DNA of 15,819 bases. Source: Chloroflexota bacterium. GTDB lineage: Bacteria; Chloroflexota; UBA4733. Shown here one piece after another: positions 6,092 through 12,956 of the stretch. The DNA lies in contig JANWJO010000067.1 of the NCBI GenBank assembly GCA_025449435.1, positions 1 through 15,819 on the forward strand, in the 5' to 3' direction. The notes beneath the pieces are model-generated. The model made no database searches. It saw nothing but the letters and a program-made list of their open reading frames with translations, and was not told the origin of the DNA. The stretch's first letter is position 1; each line of letters starts with the position of its first letter. The position numbers and the translations under genes are program-made.

Positions 6092-6145
6092 CGGGGGGTG
6101 AGGTCGTGGTACACTGCTTCTTCAACCGCATAACAGCCGGAAATG

Positions 6146-6178
6146 AGAAGTGGGGCGGTGTCCCACTTCTTTACTTTT
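6146..6178 (+). terminator. intrinsic terminator-like hairpin in the nusA leader (possible attenuator)
   Basis: AGAAGTGGG (6146-6154), a seven-base loop, CCCACTTCT (6162-6170), then TTACTTTT: a perfect nine-base-pair stem with a U-rich tail, the classic intrinsic terminator form on the plus strand. It lies 68 bases before the nusA start codon, with no plus-strand gene between it and the repeat block. It would therefore act on transcripts starting between about 6090 and 6145, that is in the nusA leader. Confidence 0.6.
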
Positions 6179-6245
6179 GGAAGCGTGAACGGGAAGAGGG
6201 AGCCAGCGCTCTGCAAGCGACCGCTGGTGGGCGAGGGAGGCGTGG

Positions 6246-7340
6246 ATGCCAGGGCAATCTGCACCACCCGCCGATTTCGCACGCGCACTGCTTGACCTCA
6301 AAGGCAAATACGAACTGCCCCCCGAGCTCATCCTCCACGCCGTCGAGGAAGCACTCGCTACCGCCTACCGGAAAGAGTTCGACCCGCATTTCCCGGTCAC
6401 GGTGAAGATCGACCCGGAAACCGGCCGCCAGAAGGTGTACGCTGTCAAGACGGTGGTGCCACGCGTCCGCGATGAGGCACGCGAGATCGGCCTGCCGTTC
6501 GCCCGCCGCAAGTTTCCCGAAGCACAGGAGAACGACGAAGTCGAAATCGAGCTCGCCCAACCGGAGAGCTGGGGGCGCATCGCCGCGCTCACCTTCAAGC
6601 AAACGGTGCAGCAACGCATTCGCGACGCCGAGCACGCCCACACGTTCACCCGCTTTGCCGACCAGGAAGGCGAGCTGGTCACCGGCGTGGTCACGCGTGT
6701 CGATGCCAGCAACGGCATGGTGTACGTGGGCCTGGGCGGCACCGAAGCCATCCTGCCCGCTGGCGAGCAAATGCCCGGTGAAAAGTATGCACAGCGCCAG
6801 CACATCCAGGCCTACCTGATGGACGTGCAGCGCTCCGGGCATAGCACCCAGCTCACGCTCTCCCGCACCCATAAGGGGCTGCTGCGCCGGCTGCTGGAAC
6901 TGGAAGTGCCCGAAGTGCTCTCGGGGACCGTCGAAATTAAGTCCATCGCCCGTGAGGCCGGTTCGCGCTCCAAAGTGGCCGTGCTGGCGCGCCAGGAAGG
7001 GCTCGACCCCATCGGCGCCTGCGTGGGCCTACATAGCACCCGCATCAACAACATCGTGGCCGAGTTGCACGGCGAAAAGGTCGACATCATCACTTGGTTC
7101 GCTGAGCCGGGGGCCTTCGTGGCCAGTGCCCTGCGGCCCGCCGTGGCTGTGAGCACCGAGGTGCTCGAAGCCGAGCATAAGGTGGTCGTCACTGTGCCCG
7201 TCCACCAACTGTCGCTGGCCATCGGCAAAGAAGGCCAGAACGCCCGGCTGGCAGCCCGGCTCACCGGCTGGCGCATCGACATCAAGGCCGGCGAAGTAGC
7301 CGTGGCAGCGCCAGACCCCAATGCTGACGGAAAGGAGTGA
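6246..7340 (+). CDS. nusA: transcription termination/antitermination factor NusA
   Basis: RNA polymerase-binding elongation factor that modulates pausing, termination and antitermination. The 364 residues comprise an N-terminal polymerase-binding domain (about 8-135, with [19 protein letters not shown]), an S1 domain (about 142-206, [21 protein letters not shown] split over residues 142-162), KH1 (about 207-285, including [18 protein letters not shown]) and KH2 (about 286-350, [19 protein letters not shown]). The C-terminal acidic repeats of E. coli NusA are absent, as in most bacteria outside proteobacteria. KH1 reads [11 protein letters not shown], so its GXXG loop is GLHS, an unusual loss of the second glycine. 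The ATG has GAGGGAGG five bases upstream. Leads the operon to truB; rimP, usually just upstream, is missing. Confidence 0.96.
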   Translation: MPGQSAPPADFARALLDLKGKYELPPELILHAVEEALATAYRKEFDPHFPVTVKIDPETGRQKVYAVKTVVPRVRDEAREIGLPFARRKFPEAQENDEVEIELAQPESWGRIAALTFKQTVQQRIRDAEHAHTFTRFADQEGELVTGVVTRVDASNGMVYVGLGGTEAILPAGEQMPGEKYAQRQHIQAYLMDVQRSGHSTQLTLSRTHKGLLRRLLELEVPEVLSGTVEIKSIAREAGSRSKVAVLARQEGLDPIGACVGLHSTRINNIVAELHGEKVDIITWFAEPGAFVASALRPAVAVSTEVLEAEHKVVVTVPVHQLSLAIGKEGQNARLAARLTGWRIDIKAGEVAVAAPDPNADGKE

Positions 7341-7344
7341 CGGT

Positions 7345-7656
7345 ATGCCACCACGCCCCAAACATATTCCATTGCGCACTTGTGTGGCATGCCGTTCCAG
7401 CCAGCCGGACCAAGCCAAGCAGCCCAAACGCCATCTCATCCGCCTGGTGCGCACACCAGCAGGCCACGTGGAGGTGGACCCTACCGGTAAGCGGGCAGGT
7501 CGCGGCGCCTACCTGTGTGCCGACCCAGCCTGCTGGGACCTGGCCTTGACCAAAGGCGCACTGGCACGCGCCTTACACACCACGCTCACCAACGAAGACC
7601 TGGCGGCGCTTCGCGCTTTCGCCGCTACCGTACCCGAGCCTGAGCTCGTCAAGTAA
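7345..7656 (+). CDS. ylxR: YlxR-family RNA-binding protein (RNase P modulator RnpM)
   Basis: A 103-residue small basic protein of the YlxR fold. Diagnostic motifs are RTCVACRSS (11-19), LIRLVRTPAGHVEVD (31-45), GKRAGRGAYLC (48-58) and the final ALARAL. The Bacillus subtilis homologue binds RNase P RNA and modulates its activity. Cys13, 16, 58 and 63 are the usual conserved cysteines. I prefer the ATG at 7345: AAGGAG lies seven bases before it and spans the nusA stop, whereas an earlier in-frame ATG at 7321 would overlap nusA and lacks a ribosome site. Five bases separate it from nusA. The ylxQ (L7Ae-like) gene that follows in Firmicutes is absent. Confidence 0.93.
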   Translation: MPPRPKHIPLRTCVACRSSQPDQAKQPKRHLIRLVRTPAGHVEVDPTGKRAGRGAYLCADPACWDLALTKGALARALHTTLTNEDLAALRAFAATVPEPELVK

Positions 7657-7666
7657 CGCGCAATCA

Positions 7667-7729
7667 TTCCTTGTATCCACGCTCGCTCGTTCGGCATGGC
7701 GCCAGCGGCCAGCGATGGGAAGCAAGGAA
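7667..7729 (+). other. long-range inverted repeat in the infB leader
   Basis: TTCCTTG (7667-7673) pairs with CAAGGAA (7723-7729). The 49-base interior holds further partly complementary GC-rich segments, including the direct repeat GCCAGCGGCCAGCG. The right arm ends 11 bases before the infB ribosome site. A structured leader is plausible; no known riboswitch is recognised. This is the only gene-free stretch (97 bases) between ylxR and infB. Confidence 0.3.
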
Positions 7730-7753
7730 ACGCACTCGCGAAAGGAGCAGCGT

Positions 7754-10516
7754 ATGACTACCCCGCCTGCAGAAAACGGCGGCACCGGCCGCAAGACCAC
7801 CAAGAGCCGCTCGACCACGAGCCGTACCACCACCGCGCGGCCGTCGTTGCGCTCGCGCACTAATGGCGGGGCCTCAGCGCCACCACCTGATCCAGTCGAA
7901 GCCATTGCACCACCACCTCCCGAGCTGGTGGAAGTGGCCGGGCCGGCTGCAGACGCAGCGCCAGCGGCTCCACCCACCGCCAGTAGCGAACCGGCCAGTG
8001 AGCCCACCGCCAAAGCGCCACGCACGGCCACGCGCCGCACCACGCGCACCACCGAAACGCCGGCCAGCACCGCACCAGTCAGCAGCGCCGTGGTCGCACC
8101 CGTTTCTCCACCCACGCCGCCTGCCGCGCCGGCTGCCGTACCCACCTCGCCTCCCGCACGGCCTGCCACCACGCCTGCACCTACTGCCGTGCGCCCGGCT
8201 ACCAGCGCACCACCTGCACCCACCCGGCCACTCACAGCGACACCGACCTCTACAGGCGCACCGGTCCGGCCAGGTGTAAACACGCCAGCGCCCGTGCGCC
8301 CAATGCCCGGCGCGCCTACCCAGTTCCCACAGCGCCCAGCCAGTGGTAGCGCCCCTTTTGCGCCACCAGCAGCGCGCCCAATGCCCGGCGCGCCTACCCA
8401 ATTTCCACAGCGTCCCACCGGGAGTGGTGCACCGACCGCTCCACCAGCGGGTCGTCCCGCACCCGGCGCACCCGGCGGCCCAGGCGTTATACGTCCCGGG
8501 GCGCAGGGAGGCCCTACTCCGTTCCCGCCGCGCCCGATGAGCGGCCCGGGCCCCATCTCCCCAGCTCCCGTGCGGCCCGCCCCAGTCCCGCAACGCAGCG
8601 GGCCACTCTCCGCGCCGCCGCGTCCCTATACGCCGGCTGGTCGCCCCGGCCAGTCATCGGGCGGGCACTCCAGCCGGGCCCGCACAGGCGACCGGTCCGG
8701 TGGTCGGTTTAGCGGGGGTGGCCGGTTTAGTTCCCGCACCGCGGTCACCGTCGAGAAGCAGCCCGTACTCGTCCCAGCACAGGTAACGGTCAAAGAGCTG
8801 GCCGATCTGGTGCAAGTGTCGCCAGTGGATATCATCAAGGAGTTGATGAGCAAGCACTCGGTCATGGCCAACATCAACCAGAAGCTCGATCGCGCCATCG
8901 CCGAAAGCGTCGTGACCGGCCTGGGCTACACCCTGGCCGAACCGCCAGTCGCCGCAGCCAGCACAGCACCGGCAGGTTCCACGCCGCAGGTCGCCGAGGT
9001 CGACCGCGAGCTGGAAACGCGCCCGCCAGTGATCACCATCATGGGCCACGTCGACCACGGCAAAACCACACTGCTCGACGTGATCCGCCAGACCAATGTG
9101 GCAGGCGGCGAAGCCGGTGGTATCACGCAGCACATCGGCGCCTATCAAGTGGACTACCAGGGTAACAAGCTCACCTTCCTCGATACACCCGGTCACGAAG
9201 CGTTTACCGCCTTGCGGGCGCGCGGCACCCAGGTGACCGACCTGGCGGTGATCGTGGTGGCCGCCGATGATGGCGTGCAGCCGCAGACCCTCGAAGCCAT
9301 CAACCACGCCAAGGCAGCCCATGTGCCCATCGTGGTCGCCATCAACAAGATCGATGTGCCCGGCGCTAATGTCGACCGCGTCAAGCAACAACTCGCCGAT
9401 AACGATGTGCTGGTGGAGGACTGGGGCGGTGACGTGCCCGTCGAAGCCATATCAGCCCGCCAGAAAACCAATATCGACGGGTTGCTCGATATGATCGTGC
9501 TGGTGACCCAACTGCGCGACCTCAAGGCCAACCCCAACCGCCCAGCGCGCGGCACCATCATCGAGGTGAAGCTCGACCGCCAGGTAGGGCCGGTGGCTAC
9601 CGCCCTGGTGCAGAACGGCACGCTCAAGATCAGCGATGTGGTGGTGGCCGGAGCGGTCTCCGGCCGCATCCGCACCATGCTCAACGATCGCGGCAAGCCG
9701 GTGCGCAAGGCCGACCCCTCTACGCCCGTCGCGCTCGTCGGCCTCTCGGGGCTTCCCCAAGCTGGCGACGTGTTTACCGTGGTGGCCGACGAACGAGCAG
9801 CGCGCACCATGGCCGCTGAGGCAGCCTCCCGGCTCGGCGGCACCGGTCCCGTCAGCAGCGCCGGCCGCATCGGCATGGAGGCGTCGAGCACCGACGCCAC
9901 CCAAACCCAACTCAAAGAGTTCAACCTGGTGATCAAGACGGATACCCAGGGTTCCCTCGATGCCATCCGCCAATCGGTGAGCGCACTGTCCAACACCGAG
10001 GTGGTGGTCAATGTGATTCACGGCGGCGTGGGCGCCATCTCCGAGTCGGACATCCTGCTGGCGCTGGCCTCGCAAGCGCTGGTGATCGCCTTCAACGTGC
10101 GGGTTGATGCCAGTGTGCGGCGCGTCGCTGACCAGTACCACGTCACCATCAAGTCGTACGAGGTGATCTACACCATGCTCGACGAGTTGCAACTGGCCGT
10201 CACCGGCATGCTGGAGCCCGTGTTCGAGGAACGCGTGCTCGGCCATGCCGAAGTGCGCCAGTTGTATCGCTTCGCCCGCAACGAAGTGGTGGCCGGCTGC
10301 GCCGTGACCGACGGCGTGATGAACAAAGGCGCCTCCTGCCGGGTGCGCCGGAAGGGACAGACCGTCTACACCGGCAAGATCAGCACGTTGCGCCGGTTCA
10401 AAGACGCTGTTGACACCGTGGAGTCCGGTTTCGAGTGCGGCATGACGCTGGATGACTACCGCGACATCCAGCTCGGCGACGTGATCGAGGCGTTTGGGCA
10501 GGAACGCGTGCGCTAA
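7754..10516 (+). CDS. infB: translation initiation factor IF-2
   Basis: GTPase that places initiator tRNA on the 30S subunit and promotes subunit joining. The ATG at 7754 has AAAGGAG six bases upstream; an upstream in-frame ATG at 7715 has none. The 920 residues begin with about 330 low-complexity Pro/Ala/Thr-rich residues ending in an Arg/Gly/Ser stretch. The IF2 N-terminal helical domain follows (about 339-398, [20 protein letters not shown]). The G domain has GHVDHGKT (431-438), DTPGH (477-481), NKID (531-534) and SA in EAISARQK. Domains II, III and IV (tRNA binding) complete the protein, including [16 protein letters not shown] and [15 protein letters not shown]. All catalytic motifs are intact. 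The N-terminal extension is longer than usual and holds a 26-codon direct repeat. Confidence 0.97.
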   Translation: MTTPPAENGGTGRKTTKSRSTTSRTTTARPSLRSRTNGGASAPPPDPVEAIAPPPPELVEVAGPAADAAPAAPPTASSEPASEPTAKAPRTATRRTTRTTETPASTAPVSSAVVAPVSPPTPPAAPAAVPTSPPARPATTPAPTAVRPATSAPPAPTRPLTATPTSTGAPVRPGVNTPAPVRPMPGAPTQFPQRPASGSAPFAPPAARPMPGAPTQFPQRPTGSGAPTAPPAGRPAPGAPGGPGVIRPGAQGGPTPFPPRPMSGPGPISPAPVRPAPVPQRSGPLSAPPRPYTPAGRPGQSSGGHSSRARTGDRSGGRFSGGGRFSSRTAVTVEKQPVLVPAQVTVKELADLVQVSPVDIIKELMSKHSVMANINQKLDRAIAESVVTGLGYTLAEPPVAAASTAPAGSTPQVAEVDRELETRPPVITIMGHVDHGKTTLLDVIRQTNVAGGEAGGITQHIGAYQVDYQGNKLTFLDTPGHEAFTALRARGTQVTDLAVIVVAADDGVQPQTLEAINHAKAAHVPIVVAINKIDVPGANVDRVKQQLADNDVLVEDWGGDVPVEAISARQKTNIDGLLDMIVLVTQLRDLKANPNRPARGTIIEVKLDRQVGPVATALVQNGTLKISDVVVAGAVSGRIRTMLNDRGKPVRKADPSTPVALVGLSGLPQAGDVFTVVADERAARTMAAEAASRLGGTGPVSSAGRIGMEASSTDATQTQLKEFNLVIKTDTQGSLDAIRQSVSALSNTEVVVNVIHGGVGAISESDILLALASQALVIAFNVRVDASVRRVADQYHVTIKSYEVIYTMLDELQLAVTGMLEPVFEERVLGHAEVRQLYRFARNEVVAGCAVTDGVMNKGASCRVRRKGQTVYTGKISTLRRFKDAVDTVESGFECGMTLDDYRDIQLGDVIEAFGQERVR
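8296..8415 (+). repeat. 78-base-period direct repeat inside the infB N-terminal region
   Basis: Bases 8296-8337 recur at 8374-8415 with three substitutions at most, both encoding [15 protein letters not shown] third, diverged unit follows ([12 protein letters not shown], near 8450). In frame, hence a recent duplication within a disordered region. Confidence 0.85.
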
Positions 10517-10524
10517 CGCCTGGC

Positions 10525-10561
10525 GGAGGGCCTCCAGCTGTATTACGCGGCAAGGCCCTCC
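10525..10561 (+). other. hairpin between infB and rbfA
   Basis: GGAGGGCCT (10525-10533) and AGGCCCTCC (10553-10561) form a perfect nine-base-pair stem with a 19-base loop, starting eight bases after the infB stop. No U tract follows, so readthrough to rbfA is expected. It may be an RNA processing or stability element. The rest of the 102-base gap shows nothing else. Confidence 0.55.
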
Positions 10562-10618
10562 CCGCGCGGTGTGCTGTGCCACCCACACCCATTGACCCTG
10601 CGCTGAAAGGACACGGCC

Positions 10619-11065
10619 ATGACATCTCGCAGGCAAATCCAGGTTGGTGACGAGATCCGCCGGCAAATTGGCCACCTCTTGCTCACCGAGGTGAAGGACC
10701 CACGCATCGGCATGGCGTCGGTGACGGAAGTACACGTATCGGCTGACCTGCGCCACGCGCACGTCAACGTGAGCGTGTACGGCGACGAGGCGCAGCAAAC
10801 CACCAGCATCGCCGCGTTGCGCCACATGGCGGGCTTCTTCCGCCACGCCATTGGCGCTGGGATGCAACTGCGCTACACCCCCGAACTCACCTTCCACCTG
10901 GACGACTCCCTGGAGCGTGGCGATCGCATCATGCGGCTGATCGACCAGGTGAAAGCCGAGCGCGAACAGCGCCCACCCGAGGCCCCCACGCCAGCACCAG
11001 CGCCCCACCCTGCCAAGACGAAACGCCGTACACCAGCAAAGGTCAGCCAGCCCGATGAACAGTAG
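10619..11065 (+). CDS. rbfA: 30S ribosome-binding factor RbfA
   Basis: Ribosome assembly factor with a KH-type fold that binds the 30S subunit and helps mature the 5' end of 16S rRNA. The 148 residues begin RRQIQVGDEIRRQIGHLL, followed by VKDPRIGMASVTEVHVSADL and AHVNVSVYG, then LRYTPELTFHLDDSLERGDRI, all family hallmarks. After residue 118 a Pro/Ala/Lys-rich tail of about 30 residues is extra compared with the core family. The ATG has AAAGGA seven bases upstream. The end overlaps the nrnA start by 11 bases, so the two are probably translationally coupled. Confidence 0.95.
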   Translation: MTSRRQIQVGDEIRRQIGHLLLTEVKDPRIGMASVTEVHVSADLRHAHVNVSVYGDEAQQTTSIAALRHMAGFFRHAIGAGMQLRYTPELTFHLDDSLERGDRIMRLIDQVKAEREQRPPEAPTPAPAPHPAKTKRRTPAKVSQPDEQ

Positions 11066-12053
11066 CCCCACCACCAACGACCACCAAGCGGCAGCTCGTG
11101 CCATCCAGGCGGCCACTTCGCTCGTCATCAGTAGCCACGTCAACCCCGATGGTGACGCCATCGGGGCCATTCTGGGTGCCGGCCTGTCCCTCACCGCGGC
11201 GGGCAAACGCTGCTTGGTGGTCAACCCCGACGAGGTGCCCTGGACCTTCCAGATGCTGCCCCAAGCCGGCATCATCAAGCGCTGGGATGCCTTGGCGGCC
11301 TTCGGCCGGCCCGATCTGTGGCTCGCATTGGATAGCGCCGACGCCCGCCGCTTGGGCCTGCCCCAAGATGCGGCCCAACTGCTGCAGGGCGTGCCCATCG
11401 TGCAACTCGATCACCATGTGACCAACAACCGCTACGCCAGCGTCAACTTGATCGAGCCCTCGGCCGTCGCGGTGTGCGAGCAACTAGCCACCTTCTTGCC
11501 TGCCTACCGCTTCCCCATCACTCCCGACGCCGCCACGGCCCTGCTGTGCGGCCTCACCACCGATAGCGGCGGCTTCCGGTTTGCCGCGGTCACCGCGGGT
11601 ACGTTCCGCGCCGCGGCCACCCTGATGGACCTCGGTGGTAGCCAGGCCGAGGTGGGCAAACTACTCGGCATCCGGCGTCTCGCCCAGGTGCGCTTAGCCG
11701 GGCTGGTGGCCGGCTCGCTGCAGAGCCACGCCCACGGGCGCATCATCGAGGCCGACCTCACACGCTCCATGTTCGACGCCGCCGGCGTGGCTAGCGACGA
11801 GGGCGAGGGCGTGATCGAGGCCGTGCGCGGCATCGAGGGCGCCGATATCACCGTGCTCTTGCGTGAGGAACCCAACGGCGAGATCAAGGTCAGCTTCCGC
11901 ACCACCGAAGCAGTCGATGCCACCATCCTCGCCACGGCGTTCGGTGGTGGCGGCCACCCGCGCGCGGCCGGTTGCACGGTGCCGGGGCCGCTTGACCACG
12001 CGCGTGCGCTGGTGATCGGCCAGGCCAAAGCACTCCTGGCCAAGCAAGGCTAG
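11055..12053 (+). CDS. nrnA: DHH/DHHA1 phosphoesterase, NrnA-type oligoribonuclease/pAp phosphatase
   Basis: Metal-dependent phosphoesterase that degrades nanoRNAs and, in characterised members, 3'-phosphoadenosine 5'-phosphate. The 332 residues show the DHH motifs in order: SSHVNPDGDAIGA (His28, Asp32, Asp34), ALDSAD (91-96), LDHHVTN (Asp119, His120, His121) and GLTTDSGGFRF (Asp170). The C-terminal DHHA1 domain carries GGGGHPRAAG (297-306), the substrate-binding loop. All metal ligands are present and the length is typical. The ATG at 11055 lies inside the rbfA end. Position between rbfA and truB is conserved in many Gram-positive and Chloroflexota genomes. Activity on c-di-GMP-derived pGpG is conceivable given the neighbouring GGDEF-EAL gene, but this is inference. 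Confidence 0.94.
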   Translation: MNSSPTTNDHQAAARAIQAATSLVISSHVNPDGDAIGAILGAGLSLTAAGKRCLVVNPDEVPWTFQMLPQAGIIKRWDALAAFGRPDLWLALDSADARRLGLPQDAAQLLQGVPIVQLDHHVTNNRYASVNLIEPSAVAVCEQLATFLPAYRFPITPDAATALLCGLTTDSGGFRFAAVTAGTFRAAATLMDLGGSQAEVGKLLGIRRLAQVRLAGLVAGSLQSHAHGRIIEADLTRSMFDAAGVASDEGEGVIEAVRGIEGADITVLLREEPNGEIKVSFRTTEAVDATILATAFGGGGHPRAAGCTVPGPLDHARALVIGQAKALLAKQG

Positions 12054-12062
12054 GCTGCGTCG

Positions 12063-12950
12063 ATGGCGATGAGCGGCGTGGTGGTGCTCGACAAGCCGGT
12101 GGGCCCTTCGTCACGCCAGGCATTGGATGCCGTCCGCCGGCTCACCCACACCAAGCGTGCAGGGTTTGCCGGCACGCTCGATCCGCTGGCGAGCGGCGTA
12201 CTGGCGTGCGCCTTGGGTGCCGCGACGCGCCTGCTCAGCTACCTGGAACTGGATAGCAAGCGATATATCGCCAGCATCGCGTTTGGCCGCTCCACTACCA
12301 CCGACGACGCTGAGGGCGACACCGTGCTGGAGGGTGACGCCAGCCAGTTGACGCGCGACCATGTGGCCGGCGTACTGGCGCGGTTCACCGGTGTCATCCA
12401 GCAGCGACCGCCGGTATATTCGGCCATCTCCTCCGGCGGCCAGCGGCTGTACGCACTGGCGCGACGCGGCGAAGCGGTGGACGTGCCGGAACGCGAGGTG
12501 ACCATTCATGCCCTCGATCTGCTGGCGTGGGAGCCGCCATGTGTCACGCTCGCGGTGCACTGCTCCAAGGGCACCTACATCCGAGCCCTCGCTCGCGACA
12601 TGGGGGCGGCGCTCGACTGCCCCGCTCACCTCAGCGGGCTGCGCCGCACCGTTTCGGGTGGGTTTGACCTGGCGGGCAGCGTGACGCTCGACATGCTCAC
12701 AGCAGCGGCGAGCGGCGGCACGCTGGCAACCTACATCCAGCCACCGGTGCGCTTGCTGGCGGGCTGGCCAGTACACACCATTAGCGCTGACGAAGCGGCG
12801 GCGCTGTTGCGCGGTCAAGCAATTGCAGGCGCCGCGCTCACACCGGGTCCGTGGGCGTTAGTGCGCGCCAATGGTGAGTTGTGGGCGACCGGCACGGCGC
12901 GCGAGGGGAAACTCTACCCCGACAAGGTGCTGGGAGCGCTCAGCGTCTAA
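12063..12950 (+). CDS. truB: tRNA pseudouridine-55 synthase TruB
   Basis: Converts uridine 55 of the tRNA T loop to pseudouridine. The 295 residues show VVVLDKPVGPSS (6-17), GFAGTLDPLASGVL (34-47) with the catalytic Asp40, KRYIA (66-70), RPPVYSAISSGGQRLYALAR (115-134), KGTYIRALARDMG (169-181) and LRRTVSGGF. The His that usually precedes GTLDP by two residues (GHxGTLDP, His43 in E. coli) is Phe35 here. The C-terminal 75 residues resemble the usual PUA-like domain. The start ATG lies nine bases after the nrnA stop and is followed by a second ATG at 12069; neither has a clear ribosome site, consistent with coupling to nrnA. Last gene of the operon. Confidence 0.95.
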   Translation: MAMSGVVVLDKPVGPSSRQALDAVRRLTHTKRAGFAGTLDPLASGVLACALGAATRLLSYLELDSKRYIASIAFGRSTTTDDAEGDTVLEGDASQLTRDHVAGVLARFTGVIQQRPPVYSAISSGGQRLYALARRGEAVDVPEREVTIHALDLLAWEPPCVTLAVHCSKGTYIRALARDMGAALDCPAHLSGLRRTVSGGFDLAGSVTLDMLTAAASGGTLATYIQPPVRLLAGWPVHTISADEAAALLRGQAIAGAALTPGPWALVRANGELWATGTAREGKLYPDKVLGALSV

Positions 12951-12956
12951 GCGCTC
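12934..12956. other. hairpin enclosing the overlapping stop codons of truB and the GGDEF-EAL gene
   Basis: GAGCGCT (12934-12940) pairs with AGCGCTC (12950-12956) across a nine-base loop. The loop holds the minus-strand stop codon (12947-12949) and the first two bases of the truB TAA. The seven-base-pair stem works on both strands. It lacks a U tract in either direction, so it is at best a weak bidirectional terminator. Confidence 0.45.

Larger units (their letters stand above)
5839..6106. repeat. dispersed GC-rich repeat block, copy B, with terminal inverted repeats
   Basis: The left end at 5849-5870 (ACCTCACCCC, T, CGCCCCTCCCC) and the right end at 6083-6104 are inverted copies differing at one base of 22. 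Between them a second left-like unit starts near 5955 (GTAGTTACAGACCTCACCCC), so the block appears to be two units in tandem. The first unit aligns with copy A at 2336-2440. Each unit holds hairpins. No transposase is encoded and I see no target-site duplication. It occupies the divergent gap between the dioxygenase and nusA genes, which otherwise contains no gene. Confidence 0.75.

Noticed and set aside
5835..6112. Target-site duplication around repeat copy B
   Set aside because: GTGGTTACGG on the left and CGTGGTACAC on the right look alike but do not form a clean direct repeat next to the terminal inverted repeats.
6143..6295. Possible leader peptide starting ATGAGAAGTGGG before nusA
   Set aside because: It runs through the hairpin in a different frame from nusA, has no clear ribosome site, and its end overlaps nusA well inside the gene.
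4963..6405. 480-codon plus-strand open frame across the dioxygenase gene and repeat B
   Set aside because: It is antisense to the clear PhyH gene, runs through non-coding repeat and into nusA in another frame, and its translation resembles no family.
7573..8556. 327-codon Gly/Arg/Ala-rich minus-strand open frame opposite the infB N-terminus
   Set aside because: Composition is simply the complement of the Pro/Ala/Thr-rich IF-2 arm; no ribosome site or domain.
9452..11398. 648-codon minus-strand open frame opposite infB, rbfA and nrnA
   Set aside because: It is a GC-rich antisense shadow: all three sense genes have complete family motifs, and the antisense protein has none.
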